Positions 1 through 8,234 of a DNA stretch of 37,505 nt are shown here, in pieces (the stretch's first letter is position 1; each line of letters starts with the position of its first letter). The DNA is from Pseudomonadota bacterium. GTDB lineage: Bacteria; Desulfobacterota; Desulfovibrionia; Desulfovibrionales; Desulfovibrionaceae. The position numbers and the translations under genes were made by a program. The notes beneath the pieces are model-generated. The model saw only the letters and a list, made by a program, of their open reading frames with translations. It was not told the DNA's origin and did no database searches. Location of the stretch: NCBI GenBank assembly GCA_023433925.1, contig JAEYTO010000099.1, forward strand, positions 1-37,505, written 5' to 3'.

Positions 1-206
1 TCAGGCAGAAGAGAGAGATAGGGTGCGACGAAGGACCACTCCTCGTCGCTTACGTCCGTGGGGTAGGGCTTACGGTGAGTCATGCTCACTCTATAAGCAC
101 TACCCACGGTTCATAACAGCCTCTAGACGCGCAAAGAGCAAACTGTACAGGGCATATCCTGAGATGCACCGGTTTTGCATCCGTTGTTGCGGCAAGTCTC
201 TTCGGA

Positions 207-2477
207 TTGTACCTGACGATATCCTACAGCTTCAACCTATTCCACAGCTTAGCAGAATTCTTCAGCATTGCTATCGGCTTTAGCATATTTCTCATACTCT
301 GGAATACTCGCGACTATACGGAATCCAGCTACTTCAGAAAAGTTGGAGTCGCATTCCTGTCCATCAGTTTCGTCGATCTCCTCCATACTCTTGCCTACAA
401 GGGCATGGGCGTGTTCGTCGGTTACGACGCCAATCTACCAACCCAACTCTGGATCGTTGCGCGCTACATTCAGGGCGTTTCCTTGCTTGTCGCGCCCTTC
501 ATGGTCTATCGGCGTCTACAGTTCGCCCCGACGCTCGCGGTTTACGCAGCCCTGACAGGAGGTTTGCTCCTCTCGGTCTTCACGGGATGGTTCCCTGACT
601 GCTATGTGGAAGGATTCGGCCAGACCCATTTCAAGATAGCCAGCGAGTACATCATCTCGCTCATCCTGTTCGCCTCGGCCGGAGCACACTACTTCCATCG
701 GGACCATTTCCCTGTCGAGGTGTTTAGGTACCTATTAGCAGCGGTTTTCTTCTCGATCGCCTCGGAGCTGACCTTCACCACATATGTAGGCGTTTTTAGC
801 ATGGCTAACGCCCTCGGCCACTTCTTCAAAATCGGCGCGTTCTTTTTTATCTACAAGGCTTTTGTGGCCACGAATCTGCGGCGGCCGTTTGACTTTCTGC
901 TCCGTGAGCAGCGCATGCGAGAGGACGCCCTGCGCGAGCGCGAGGAGCTGCTGCGACTCTTCGTGGAACATGCACCGGCATCAATTGCCATGTTCGACAA
1001 AGACATGCGCTATCAGGCCGTAAGCCGCCGCTGGCTCCAGGACTACAATCTCGAAGGACGGGAACTTACGGGACGCAGCCATTACGACGTTTTCCCTGAA
1101 ATTCCGGAACGCTGGAAAGAAATCCACCGGCAAGGCCTTGATGGAGAGGTGATCCGCGCTGATGAGGACCCCTTCCAGCGGGCCGACGGCTCACTCCAGT
1201 GGCTACGCTGGGAGATCCGGCCTTGGCATACTGCCGCTGACGAGATCGGTGGCATAATCATTTTCACCGAGGACATCAGTGAGCGCAAACGCGCCGAGGC
1301 AGAGCTGCATCAGGCAAAAAGCGAGGCCGAGGCCGCCAATCGTGCCAAGTCCGAGTTCCTGGCCAGCATGAGTCACGAGATCAGAACGCCCATGAACGGG
1401 GTCATAGGCATGACCGAGCTGGCCCTCATGGTAAGCAAGGAACCCCTTACCAAGGACTACCTGGGCCTGATCAAGAAGTCGGGCGCGCAGCTAATGGGCA
1501 TCATCGACGACATCCTCAACCTGTCCAAGATCGAGGCAGGCAAGGTCGAATTAGAGGCGTCTCCCTTCGACCTGCGCGAGGACGTGGAGATGGTCCTCGC
1601 GGCCCTTGGCGTGAGCGCCCGCGAGAAGGGCCTGCGCCTCGTGCATGCCGTAGCCCAGGACATTCCCGCTCGCCTCATAGGCGATTCGATGCGCTTGCGC
1701 CAAGTGCTCACGAATCTCGTCGGCAACGCGATCAAGTACACGCCGCAGGGCATGGTCTCCCTGTCCATGCGCTTGGCCGACGAAGCGCCGTCCAGGCCAG
1801 GGAGCGTGCGCCTGCTCTTCCGCGTGCGGGACACCGGCATCGGTATACGAGTCGACAAGCTCGGGCGCGTCTTCGACATCTTCACGCGGGCGGTCGGTCA
1901 CGACCAAGCCGAGTACGGCGGCACGGGCCTTGGCCTGGCCATCACCAAGCGCCTTGTCGAACTCATGGACGGACGCATATGGGTCGAGAGCGAGCTTGGC
2001 GAGGGCAGCACGTTTTCTTTCACCGCCGAGTTTGGGGTGCCGAAAGAGCAGGCAGTGCCAGTCGAGCTGCCCGAGCCGGTCGCTGCGCACAGGTCGCGCC
2101 TCAAGGTTCTGGTTGCCGAGGACAATGAGATCAATCGCCTGCTTGCCATGGAACTGGTCAAGGCCAAGGGCCACGAGGTCAGGGCCGTGAAAGACGGCCA
2201 GCAAGCCTTGGACGCGCTCAAGGTCGAGTCCTTCGACCTCGTGCTCATGGACGCCCAGATGCCGTTCATGGACGGAACGGAAGCCACGCGGCGCATCCGG
2301 GCGGGCGAAGCCGGGAACCCGCGCATCCCCATCGTGGCGCTTACGGCTTACGCCCTCAAGGGCGACCGCGAAAAGTTCCTGGCCGCTGGCATGGACGACT
2401 ACTTGTCCAAGCCCATTGACATAGAGGAACTGGATCGCGTGCTGGCTCGGTTCGATGAGACAGGAGCCAGCGGGTAA
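207..2477 (+). CDS. MASE3-PAS hybrid histidine kinase with C-terminal receiver
   Basis: This is a membrane-bound hybrid sensor kinase of 756 aa counted from a TTG at 207. Residues 1-225 are hydrophobic and match the MASE3 sensor domain (LLHTLAYKGMGVF at about 58-70). A PAS domain lies at about 245-365. The HisKA phosphoacceptor is H390 in SMSHEIRTPMNG. The ATPase has an N box near 494-511, G1 DTGIGI and G2 GGTGLGLAI. The receiver spans about 632-750 with phosphoacceptor D682 and K735. All catalytic motifs look intact. The start is doubtful. The first MASE3 helix continues upstream in the same frame (FASVVAASLFGLYL), which stays open back to 117 but has no ATG, GTG or TTG before 207. A CTG at 159 with AGGG six bases upstream is one candidate. 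Another is the ATG at 164, joined by a one-base shift in the TTTT run at 173-176. The ligand is unknown and no separate response regulator is adjacent. Confidence 0.85.
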   Translation: MYLTISYSFNLFHSLAEFFSIAIGFSIFLILWNTRDYTESSYFRKVGVAFLSISFVDLLHTLAYKGMGVFVGYDANLPTQLWIVARYIQGVSLLVAPFMVYRRLQFAPTLAVYAALTGGLLLSVFTGWFPDCYVEGFGQTHFKIASEYIISLILFASAGAHYFHRDHFPVEVFRYLLAAVFFSIASELTFTTYVGVFSMANALGHFFKIGAFFFIYKAFVATNLRRPFDFLLREQRMREDALREREELLRLFVEHAPASIAMFDKDMRYQAVSRRWLQDYNLEGRELTGRSHYDVFPEIPERWKEIHRQGLDGEVIRADEDPFQRADGSLQWLRWEIRPWHTAADEIGGIIIFTEDISERKRAEAELHQAKSEAEAANRAKSEFLASMSHEIRTPMNGVIGMTELALMVSKEPLTKDYLGLIKKSGAQLMGIIDDILNLSKIEAGKVELEASPFDLREDVEMVLAALGVSAREKGLRLVHAVAQDIPARLIGDSMRLRQVLTNLVGNAIKYTPQGMVSLSMRLADEAPSRPGSVRLLFRVRDTGIGIRVDKLGRVFDIFTRAVGHDQAEYGGTGLGLAITKRLVELMDGRIWVESELGEGSTFSFTAEFGVPKEQAVPVELPEPVAAHRSRLKVLVAEDNEINRLLAMELVKAKGHEVRAVKDGQQALDALKVESFDLVLMDAQMPFMDGTEATRRIRAGEAGNPRIPIVALTAYALKGDREKFLAAGMDDYLSKPIDIEELDRVLARFDETGASG

Positions 2478-2507
2478 AATCCCACCCACTGCGGCACTTT
2501 GTTTTTT

Positions 2508-2542
2508 AGGGATTCAAGGACTCATATTGCCCTTGAATCCCT
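2508..2542 (+). terminator. Intrinsic terminator after the MASE3 kinase
   Basis: A perfect 12-bp stem (AGGGATTCAAGG at 2508-2519 with CCTTGAATCCCT at 2531-2542) has an 11-nt loop. A T-rich tail follows on the + strand, 30 bp after the kinase stop. The tail is not a clean T run, so efficiency is uncertain. Confidence 0.7.
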
Positions 2543-2603
2543 TTCTGCTTGTGGAGCGCAAAGTCGCGGTGAAATTGTGCTGCCGGCCTGATGCGGTTGG
2601 AAG

Positions 2604-2637
2604 AAAAAAGCGCCCGAATCACATGATTCGGGCGCTT
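2604..2637 (-). terminator. Strong intrinsic terminator of the ilv run
   Basis: A perfect 13-bp stem (AAGCGCCCGAATC at 2608-2620 with its complement at 2625-2637) has a 4-nt loop. Read on the - strand it is followed by a run of six T (A run at 2604-2609). It sits 28 bp after the ilvC stop and closes the leftward gene run. Confidence 0.92.
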
Positions 2638-2665
2638 GATTTGTATGCTCGAAGAGGCCTTGCGG

Positions 2666-3658
2666 CTACTTTTTCTTGAGCCAGGACATCATGGAGCGCA
2701 GCTTGTCGCCGACCTGCTCGATCTGATGCTCGCGGTTCAGCCTGCGCATGGCGCTGAAGTGCGCCTTGCCGGTCATGTTCTCCATGATGAACTCGCGCGC
2801 GAACTGTCCCTGCTGGATCTCCTTGAGGATCTTCTTCATCTCCTTGCGGGTCTCCTCGGTGACGATGCGCGGGCCGCGGGTGTAGTCCCCGTACTCGGCC
2901 GTGTCGGAGATGGACCAGCGCATCTTGGACAGCCCGCCCTCGTAGAGCAGGTCCACGATGAGCTTGAGCTCGTGCAGGCACTCGAAATAGGCGATCTCGG
3001 GCTGATAACCGGCCTCGACAAGGGTCTCAAAGCCGGCCTTGATGAGTTCGGACACGCCGCCGCAGAGCACGACCTGCTCGCCGAACAGGTCGGTCTCGGT
3101 CTCCTCGCGGAAGTTCGTCTGGATGACGCCGGAACGAGTCGCGCCGATGCCCTTGGCATAGGCCAGGGCCTTGTCCAGAGCCTTGCCCGAGGCGTCCTGG
3201 TGCACGGCGACCAGGGCCGGCACCGCGCCGCCCTCGGTGTACGTGCGGCGCACGAGATGACCCGGTCCCTTGGGCGCGATCATGATCACGTCAACATCCT
3301 TGGGCGGCACGATCTGCTCGAAATGGATGTTGAAGCCGTGGCCGAAGGCCATGGCCTTGCCCGGCGCAAGGTTGGGCCTGATGTCGTTCTCGTACAGGGA
3401 GCGCTGATACTGGTCCTGCACAAGAATCATGATGATGTCGGCCTGCTTGGCGGCCTCGGCGGCGGACACGGGCTCGAAGCCGTGCTCGCGCGCCAGGTCG
3501 TAGTTGGGGCCGCCCGGCCGCTGGCCGATGACAACCCTGACGCCCGAGTCGCGCAGGTTCTGGGCATGGGCATGGCCCTGGCTGCCGTAGCCGATGATGG
3601 CCACGGTTTTGTTCTTGAGGAGTCCGAGGTCCGCGTCCTGATCGTAGTAGACTTTCAT
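2666..3658 (-). CDS. ilvC: Ketol-acid reductoisomerase (class I, short form)
   Basis: IlvC converts 2-acetolactate or 2-aceto-2-hydroxybutyrate to the dihydroxy acid, using NAD(P)H and Mg2+; it is the second common step of valine and isoleucine synthesis. The protein has 330 aa, the usual class I length. The Rossmann motif GYGSQGHAHAQN is near the N terminus. Metal-site sequences (ETDLFGEQ near 190 and ECLHELKLIVDL near 225) are visible. MKVYYD is the usual family N terminus, so the ATG at 3658 is chosen over the longer reading. The loop after the second beta strand reads GQRPGGPNYDLA and lacks the two serines that bind the NADPH 2'-phosphate in common short-loop enzymes, so cofactor preference may differ. 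It lies 201 bp downstream of ilvN, far enough for a separate promoter, and is followed by a strong terminator. Confidence 0.97.
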   Translation of the reverse strand: MKVYYDQDADLGLLKNKTVAIIGYGSQGHAHAQNLRDSGVRVVIGQRPGGPNYDLAREHGFEPVSAAEAAKQADIIMILVQDQYQRSLYENDIRPNLAPGKAMAFGHGFNIHFEQIVPPKDVDVIMIAPKGPGHLVRRTYTEGGAVPALVAVHQDASGKALDKALAYAKGIGATRSGVIQTNFREETETDLFGEQVVLCGGVSELIKAGFETLVEAGYQPEIAYFECLHELKLIVDLLYEGGLSKMRWSISDTAEYGDYTRGPRIVTEETRKEMKKILKEIQQGQFAREFIMENMTGKAHFSAMRRLNREHQIEQVGDKLRSMMSWLKKK

Positions 3659-3859
3659 TGCTCTGCTCTCTTCGTTTTCTTCTGATTGAAATAGCAACTA
3701 GCCGGAAGCCGACCTCGGGAATTGGCGACGGCCTTCCGGGCCTGAGACGAACCACTGACTTTGCCGGCCGCGCTGCGAAGGCATGATCCGCAACGTCGGA
3801 CGCAAGGGCCGATCATGGTCTGCCAAGGCTGAATGCGTTCGGGTCCGGCAAATGAAAAG
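3659..3859 (-). other. ilvN-ilvC spacer with small inverted repeats
   Basis: This 201-bp gap is the largest within the ilv run. It holds a 7-bp inverted repeat CATGATC/GATCATG (3782-3788, 3811-3817) and another, CCGGAAG/CTTCCGG (3702-3708, 3733-3739). Neither has a T tract. I see no convincing -35/-10 pair and no leader peptide rich in Leu, Ile or Val. It may be the ilvC leader or promoter, but no mechanism can be read from it. Confidence 0.35.
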
Positions 3860-4339
3860 CTACTGCATGCTCCGTTTCATGGCCACGGCTCCGGTGCGCG
3901 CGACTTCCTTGATGCCGAAGCGTTGCAAAAGGCTCAAGAGCGCCAGGATCTTGTCCTCGTCGCCCGTGGCCTCCAGGGTCAGCTCGTCGGGGCTGACGTC
4001 CACCACCTTGCAGCGGAAGATGTCCGCGATGCGCAAGACCTCGGCGCGGCCGGAGTCGCCGGCATGCACCTTGATGAGCGCCATGCGCCGCTGGATGGAC
4101 TTGACCTCGTTCATATGCACGACCTTGATCACCGTGACGAGCTTGCGCAACTGCTTGATGATCTGCTCGATGATCGCGTCGTCGCCCGAGGTGGTGATGG
4201 TCATGTGCGATACGCCTTCGTCCAGGGTCGGGGCCACGTTGAGGGATTCGATGTTGAATCCGCGGCCGCTGAACAGGCCAGCCACCCGCGCAAGGACGCC
4301 CGGCTCGTTCTCCACGAGGACCGAGAGGACGTGTCTCAT
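3860..4339 (-). CDS. ilvN: Acetolactate synthase small (regulatory) subunit
   Basis: IlvN is the regulatory partner of IlvB and normally gives feedback inhibition by valine. The 159-aa protein starts with an ACT domain (RHVLSVLVENEPGVLARVAGLF, with GRGFNIESLNV following), then has a second small-subunit C-terminal domain from about residue 80. Length fits the long, two-domain small subunits. The start has a strong site, AGGAGG, 6 bases before the ATG. It follows ilvB with a 9-bp gap, so the subunits are surely co-expressed. Confidence 0.95.
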   Translation of the reverse strand: MRHVLSVLVENEPGVLARVAGLFSGRGFNIESLNVAPTLDEGVSHMTITTSGDDAIIEQIIKQLRKLVTVIKVVHMNEVKSIQRRMALIKVHAGDSGRAEVLRIADIFRCKVVDVSPDELTLEATGDEDKILALLSLLQRFGIKEVARTGAVAMKRSMQ

Positions 4340-4348
4340 GGCGCCCTC

Positions 4349-6046
4349 CTAGACGAGAAGCATCTCGGTTAAAGATTTGCCTGCCGGAACCATGGGATAG
4401 ACGTTCTCCTCGGGGCAGACCGTCACATCCACGATGACCGTCTTGTCCAGGGCGAAGGCCTGCTGCAGGGTGGACTTCAGGTCCTCCTGCCTGGTCACGC
4501 GGAAGCCCGCGGCGCCATAGGCCTCGGCCAGCCTGACGAAGTCGGGCTGGGCATCCATGCACGTGGCGCAGTAGTTCTTCTTGTAGAAGAGCTCCTGCCA
4601 CTGACGCACCATGCCCAGGTAGCCGTTGTTGAGGATGACGATCTTCACAGGCAGATTGTGGCAGACCGCCGTGGCCAGCTCCTGGATGTTCATCTGGATG
4701 GAGCCATCGCCCGCGATGTCGATGACGAGCTTGTCGGGAAAAGCCATCTGCGCGCCGATGGCCGCCGGAAAGCCGAAACCCATGGTGCCCAGGCCCCCGG
4801 AGGTGAGGAAGGTCCGGGGCTTGTGGAACCTGTAGAACTGGGCGGCCCACATCTGGTTCTGGCCCACCTCGGTAGTGATGATGGCCTCGCCCTTGGTCAG
4901 CTCGTAGATCGCCTCGACAACGGCCTGCGGCTTGATGACCCCAGCCTCGGGGTTGTAGTGCAGCGGATGGGCCTTGGCCCAGCCGGCGACTTCGGCCCCC
5001 CAGGCCTTGTGGTCGTCGGAGGCCGAGAACTCGTCACGCTTGGCCTCGATCTCCTGGCGCAACATGGACAGCGCCGTGCGGCAGTCGGCGACCACCGGCA
5101 CATGCACGTTGACGTTCTTGCGGATGGAGGTCGGGTCGATGTCGATGTGCACGATGGTCGCGTTGGGAGCGAAGGTGCTTACCTTGCCCGTTACCCGGTC
5201 GTCGAAGCGTGCGCCTATGGCCAGGAGCAGGTCGGAGTTGTTCACGGCCATGTTGGCGGCATAAGTGCCGTGCATGCCGAGCATGCCGAGCCACAGGGGA
5301 TCATCGGCCGGAAAGGCGCCCAGGCCCATGAGCGTGGCCGTGACCGGGACGTTGCACGCCCGCGCGAGCCAGGTCAGGTCCTCGGATGCGCCCGAGGAGA
5401 CGACGCCTCCCCCGGCGTAGATGAGTGGTTTCCTGGAGTCCTTGAGCAGCTCGATGACCTTGCGCAGTTGCTTCACGTTGGGTTTCACGTTGGGCTGGTA
5501 GCTGCGCATCTTGATCTGCTCGACCTTGGGGAAAACGAACTTGGTCAGCTGCTGCTGGATGTCCTTGGGCACATCTATCAGGACCGGGCCCGGCCGCCCG
5601 GTCCTGGCGAGATAGAACGCCCTGCGGATGGTCAGGGCCAGCTCGTCGATGCTTTTCACCAGATAGTTGTGCTTGGTGCACGGCCTGGTGATTCCCACGA
5701 TATCGACTTCCTGGAATGCGTCGTTGCCGATGAGCGGCGTGGGGACCTGACCGGTGATGATCACCACCGGAATCGAGTCCATATAGGCCGTGGCGATGCC
5801 GGTGACCGTGTTCGTGGCGCCCGGGCCGGAGGTGGCCAGGCACACGCCGACCTTGCCAGTGGCCCGGGCGTAGCCGTCGGCGGCATGGATCGCGCCCTGC
5901 TCGTGGCGCACCAGGACATGCTTGATGGGGTAGTTGGGTATCTGATCGTAGATGTCGATGACGGCTCCGCCCGGAAAGCCGAAGATGACCTCCACGCCTT
6001 CGCGCTTCAGACATTCGAGAAGAATTTGAGCTCCATTGAGCTCCAT
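4349..6046 (-). CDS. ilvB: Acetolactate synthase large (catalytic) subunit
   Basis: IlvB is the ThDP-, Mg2+- and FAD-dependent enzyme that condenses pyruvate with pyruvate or 2-oxobutyrate, the first common step of branched-chain amino acid synthesis. The 565-aa length is typical. The catalytic glutamate is E49 in VRHEQGAIHAADGYAR. FQEVDIVGITRPCTKHNY is the conserved AHAS segment. The ThDP motif runs from GDG (446-448) to NN (473-474). MELNGAQ at 6046 is chosen because GGAGG lies 9 bases upstream; the longer reading starts inside the DUF465 gene. Four bases separate it from that gene, and ilvN follows. Confidence 0.97.
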   Translation of the reverse strand: MELNGAQILLECLKREGVEVIFGFPGGAVIDIYDQIPNYPIKHVLVRHEQGAIHAADGYARATGKVGVCLATSGPGATNTVTGIATAYMDSIPVVIITGQVPTPLIGNDAFQEVDIVGITRPCTKHNYLVKSIDELALTIRRAFYLARTGRPGPVLIDVPKDIQQQLTKFVFPKVEQIKMRSYQPNVKPNVKQLRKVIELLKDSRKPLIYAGGGVVSSGASEDLTWLARACNVPVTATLMGLGAFPADDPLWLGMLGMHGTYAANMAVNNSDLLLAIGARFDDRVTGKVSTFAPNATIVHIDIDPTSIRKNVNVHVPVVADCRTALSMLRQEIEAKRDEFSASDDHKAWGAEVAGWAKAHPLHYNPEAGVIKPQAVVEAIYELTKGEAIITTEVGQNQMWAAQFYRFHKPRTFLTSGGLGTMGFGFPAAIGAQMAFPDKLVIDIAGDGSIQMNIQELATAVCHNLPVKIVILNNGYLGMVRQWQELFYKKNYCATCMDAQPDFVRLAEAYGAAGFRVTRQEDLKSTLQQAFALDKTVIVDVTVCPEENVYPMVPAGKSLTEMLLV

Positions 6047-6050
6047 GGGA

Positions 6051-6281
6051 TCATGCCTCCGTTGTTTTGTACCGCTCCAGAAGCTGCTGCAGCTTGGTCT
6101 TGCCCGCAAGTTTCTTCTTCTTCAACTCCTTGATCTCGGTCTCTTCCACGGGAGTCAGCGCGGGCTTCTTCTGTAGTTTTTCCAACTGGCGTTCGTAATC
6201 TAGATGAAGATCCCAAAGAGACTTTAGCTCTACATCCTTGCCGCTGTACTTTTCAATGAGTTCGATCTCATGCTGTTCCAT
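6051..6281 (-). CDS. DUF465 (YdcH-like) small coiled-coil protein
   Basis: This 76-aa, highly charged, probably helical protein fits the DUF465 family: MEQHEIELIEKYSGKDVELK, then a Leu/Lys/Glu-rich helix with LQKKPALTPVEETEIKELKK. DUF465 proteins are short helical hairpins with no established biochemical role. An AGGAGAGGA-type ribosome site precedes the ATG at 6281. It sits 18 bp after yggU and 4 bp before ilvB, so it is almost certainly translated from the same message. Confidence 0.8.
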   Translation of the reverse strand: MEQHEIELIEKYSGKDVELKSLWDLHLDYERQLEKLQKKPALTPVEETEIKELKKKKLAGKTKLQQLLERYKTTEA

Positions 6282-6299
6282 GGGAATCCTCTCCTTTTC

Positions 6300-6629
6300 T
6301 TATTTTATCGCCATCACTGCGGGCCACTCGGGCTCTGACTCCGAGCGGATGATGAGCACCTTGCGACGACTTGTCTGGCCGCTTTCGAGCGAGACCTGGC
6401 TCTTGCGCAGCCCGAGCGTCTCGGCGACATACGCCACCAGGGCCTTGTTGGCCTTGTTGTCCACGGGCGGGGCGGAAAGCTTGATCTTACAGCAATCCTG
6501 GTAGAGGCCGACAGGCTCGTTGCGGTTAGCTCCAGGCTGGACCCAGACATTGAGCCTCCAAACCCCTGGTTCGATCCGAACTACGCATCCTGGCCGCGCC
6601 CGGGCTGGTGTGGATGAGTTTCCGTTCAC
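6300..6629 (-). CDS. yggU: DUF167 / YggU family protein
   Basis: This 109-aa protein fits the DUF167 (YggU) family: RLNVWVQPGANRNEPVG, then KIKLSAPPVDNKANKALVAY and VSLESGQTSRRKVLII. These are the conserved blocks of this small alpha/beta fold of unknown function. The start is a GTG whose last bases overlap the divIVA stop (GTGA at 6629-6626), pointing to translational coupling. In many bacteria yggU lies near yggT, as here with divIVA between them. Confidence 0.88.
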   Translation of the reverse strand: MNGNSSTPARARPGCVVRIEPGVWRLNVWVQPGANRNEPVGLYQDCCKIKLSAPPVDNKANKALVAYVAETLGLRKSQVSLESGQTSRRKVLIIRSESEPEWPAVMAIK

Positions 6630-7129
6630 TTGGCCTTTTTGAAGAACTTCAGTTTCGATTCCAGGGCCTCGAGCTGCTCCTGCTCCTGGTTCTCCATCTC
6701 AAGCATGCGCAGGTGCGCGTCAAGCAGACTCCTGAGCTTGACCTCGAACTGGGTGCGCTGGCGCTTGAGCTCGGCGATATCCTCGTGGATCTGAGCCAGG
6801 CGCAGGTGCGCGCGGTTGAGAATGGCCTCGGCCTTGGCCTGAGCCTCGTCAATGATGATCTGGGCCTCCCGGCGGGCATTGGCCTTGAGGTCGTCGATCA
6901 TGCGCTGCGTGGTCATGAGCGTATCGCGCAGGGTCTCCTCGCGCTGCTTGTGCTCGGCCAGACTGGCTTCGAGGTCGGCGACACGGCGGTGCAATTCCTT
7001 CTTGTCCTCGGACAGCTCGCCGATGACCTCGGCGGCCTCCTGGAGGAGCTGATCCACCTCCATGCGGCAGTAGCCGCGGAAGCGTTTGGTAAAACGCTTG
7101 TTGAGGAGATCTATCTTGGACAGGTTCAT
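6626..7129 (-). CDS. DivIVA-domain coiled-coil protein
   Basis: A 167-aa DivIVA-type protein. The N-terminal membrane-curvature module is recognisable: KIDLLNKRFTKRFRGYCRME followed by VDQLLQEAAEVIG. The rest, about residues 35-165, is continuous coiled coil rich in E, K, R and Q. Family members bind curved membrane at poles and septa and recruit division or envelope factors. Its role in this Gram-negative lineage is not known from the sequence. It lies 7 bp after yggT and overlaps yggU by 4 bases. Confidence 0.87.
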   Translation of the reverse strand: MNLSKIDLLNKRFTKRFRGYCRMEVDQLLQEAAEVIGELSEDKKELHRRVADLEASLAEHKQREETLRDTLMTTQRMIDDLKANARREAQIIIDEAQAKAEAILNRAHLRLAQIHEDIAELKRQRTQFEVKLRSLLDAHLRMLEMENQEQEQLEALESKLKFFKKAK

Positions 7130-7136
7130 GATGGCG

Positions 7137-7436
7137 CTACCTCACGCTAAGCGCGAGTTGAAAGATGCTCTGCACTATGAAGATCTTCAGGAACTGAATG
7201 CCCAACAGGACCACCAGCGGCGTGAGGTCGAGACCGCCGACGACAAGAAAGGGCATCAGACGCCGGAGTCGCATGAAGACAGGCTCGGTGAGGTTGCGCA
7301 GGGTCCGTACAATGGGGTTGTACGGGTCCGGGTTCACCCAGGAGAGCAACGCGGAGATGATGACGATCCAAAAATAGATGGATAGAACCGCTTCGATGAC
7401 AATGCCGACGGCTTGCAGAAAATTAGACAAGAGCAT
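7137..7436 (-). CDS. yggT: YggT family integral membrane protein
   Basis: The 99-aa protein has two hydrophobic stretches, about residues 8-30 and 62-90, separated by a polar segment. The segment SWVNPDPYNPIVRTLRNLTEP and the following RLRRLMP are the YggT signature. The family is placed near division genes in many bacteria and has been linked to osmotic response, but the mechanism is unsettled. The ATG at 7436 has GGGAGG six bases upstream; a longer reading has no such site. It heads the tightly spaced yggT-divIVA-yggU-DUF465-ilvB-ilvN block. Confidence 0.9.
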   Translation of the reverse strand: MLLSNFLQAVGIVIEAVLSIYFWIVIISALLSWVNPDPYNPIVRTLRNLTEPVFMRLRRLMPFLVVGGLDLTPLVVLLGIQFLKIFIVQSIFQLALSVR

Positions 7437-7533
7437 TGATCCTCCCGAGGGTCGCGGCGGCCTCGCAAGAGCCTGTACGAGGCAATCGCATGGATAAAAC
7501 CTTGCACAGCAGGACCTACAAATCAAGAGAATT

Positions 7534-8217
7534 TTAGGGCGTATGAGGCTTGCCGGGGGCTGGCCCCCGCCCAGAACAGCCCAGCAGATCGCCGAAGCTC
7601 GCAAGGTGCAGCTCGGCCAGCAGGCTCTCGTTGCGATAGGCCCAGAAGCGCACGCCGGCGGCCTTGGCGGTATGCTCGTCCACGTGGCTATCGCCGATGA
7701 ACACGACCTCTTGCGGCCTCATGCCCCAGGCTTCGAGGATGACGAACACGCCTTCGGGGCTGGGCTTGGGCCGGGAAACGCAGCTGGATTGGATGACCGG
7801 CTCGAAGATGCCGACGAGCCCGAAATGCTCCAGGAGCATGTCCATGGTGTTCGTGCGGTTCGTGTTCACGCCCAGGCGGAAACCCTGCCCGCGCAGGTGA
7901 TCCAACAGCTCGACGACGCTATTCTCCAGCTTGAGCCACGGCAGCACCTGGCGATAGTCCAGCGTCAGGCGAAACTCCTCGGCCTTGGCGCGGACCTCGG
8001 CGGGCAGGATGCGGTCAAGCGATTCCTTGTTGGAGGCGCTGTGCACGTACAACTCTTCTTCGCGGCCCATGGGCGGAAGGCCGAAATGGCGGCGGTACAG
8101 ATTGTAATAGGCCACGTTGGCGCCCAGGGAATCCACGAGAACGCCGTCACAGTCGAAGATGAACCCGCGAATGCCGCTGAATAAGCCGCCTGGCAGGGAT
8201 GAGCTGCAAAGATGCAT
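7534..8217 (-). CDS. HAD-superfamily phosphatase (PGP/phosphoglycolate-phosphatase-like)
   Basis: A 227-aa cytosolic HAD hydrolase. Motif I is FDCDGVLVDS, with the nucleophilic and acid/base aspartates intact. A helical cap follows (about residues 30-95). Motif II is GVNTNRTNT, motif III is the lysine in SRPKPSPEGV, and motif IV is GDSHVDEHTAKAAG. This is the subfamily I layout shared by phosphoglycolate and beta-phosphoglucomutase-type enzymes, so the substrate cannot be named. The ATG at 8217 follows AGGAAGGA; the longer reading would overlap the upstream gene. Neighbours are an unknown gene 17 bp upstream and yggT 97 bp downstream. Confidence 0.85.
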   Translation of the reverse strand: MHLCSSSLPGGLFSGIRGFIFDCDGVLVDSLGANVAYYNLYRRHFGLPPMGREEELYVHSASNKESLDRILPAEVRAKAEEFRLTLDYRQVLPWLKLENSVVELLDHLRGQGFRLGVNTNRTNTMDMLLEHFGLVGIFEPVIQSSCVSRPKPSPEGVFVILEAWGMRPQEVVFIGDSHVDEHTAKAAGVRFWAYRNESLLAELHLASFGDLLGCSGRGPAPGKPHTP

Positions 8218-8234
8218 CCGTGATCCTTCCTGTT

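Noticed and set aside
70..97. Promoter for the first kinase (TTACGG, 16 bp, TATAAG)
   Set aside because: The -10 is good but the -35 matches at only two positions; not enough to call.
23..283. 86-aa frame at the left edge
   Set aside because: Arg-rich with no family features; only its internal ATG at 164 matters, as a possible kinase start through a frameshift.
1551..2489. 312-aa open frame antisense to the MASE3 kinase
   Set aside because: It is the complement of a clear kinase with intact motifs; high GC keeps antisense frames open.
3659..3859. Attenuator leader before ilvC
   Set aside because: No short ORF rich in Ile, Leu or Val and no terminator with T tract.
4658..6133. 491-aa open frame antisense to ilvB
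   Set aside because: Shadow of ilvB, with His/Gly/Asp-rich low-complexity translation and no family features.
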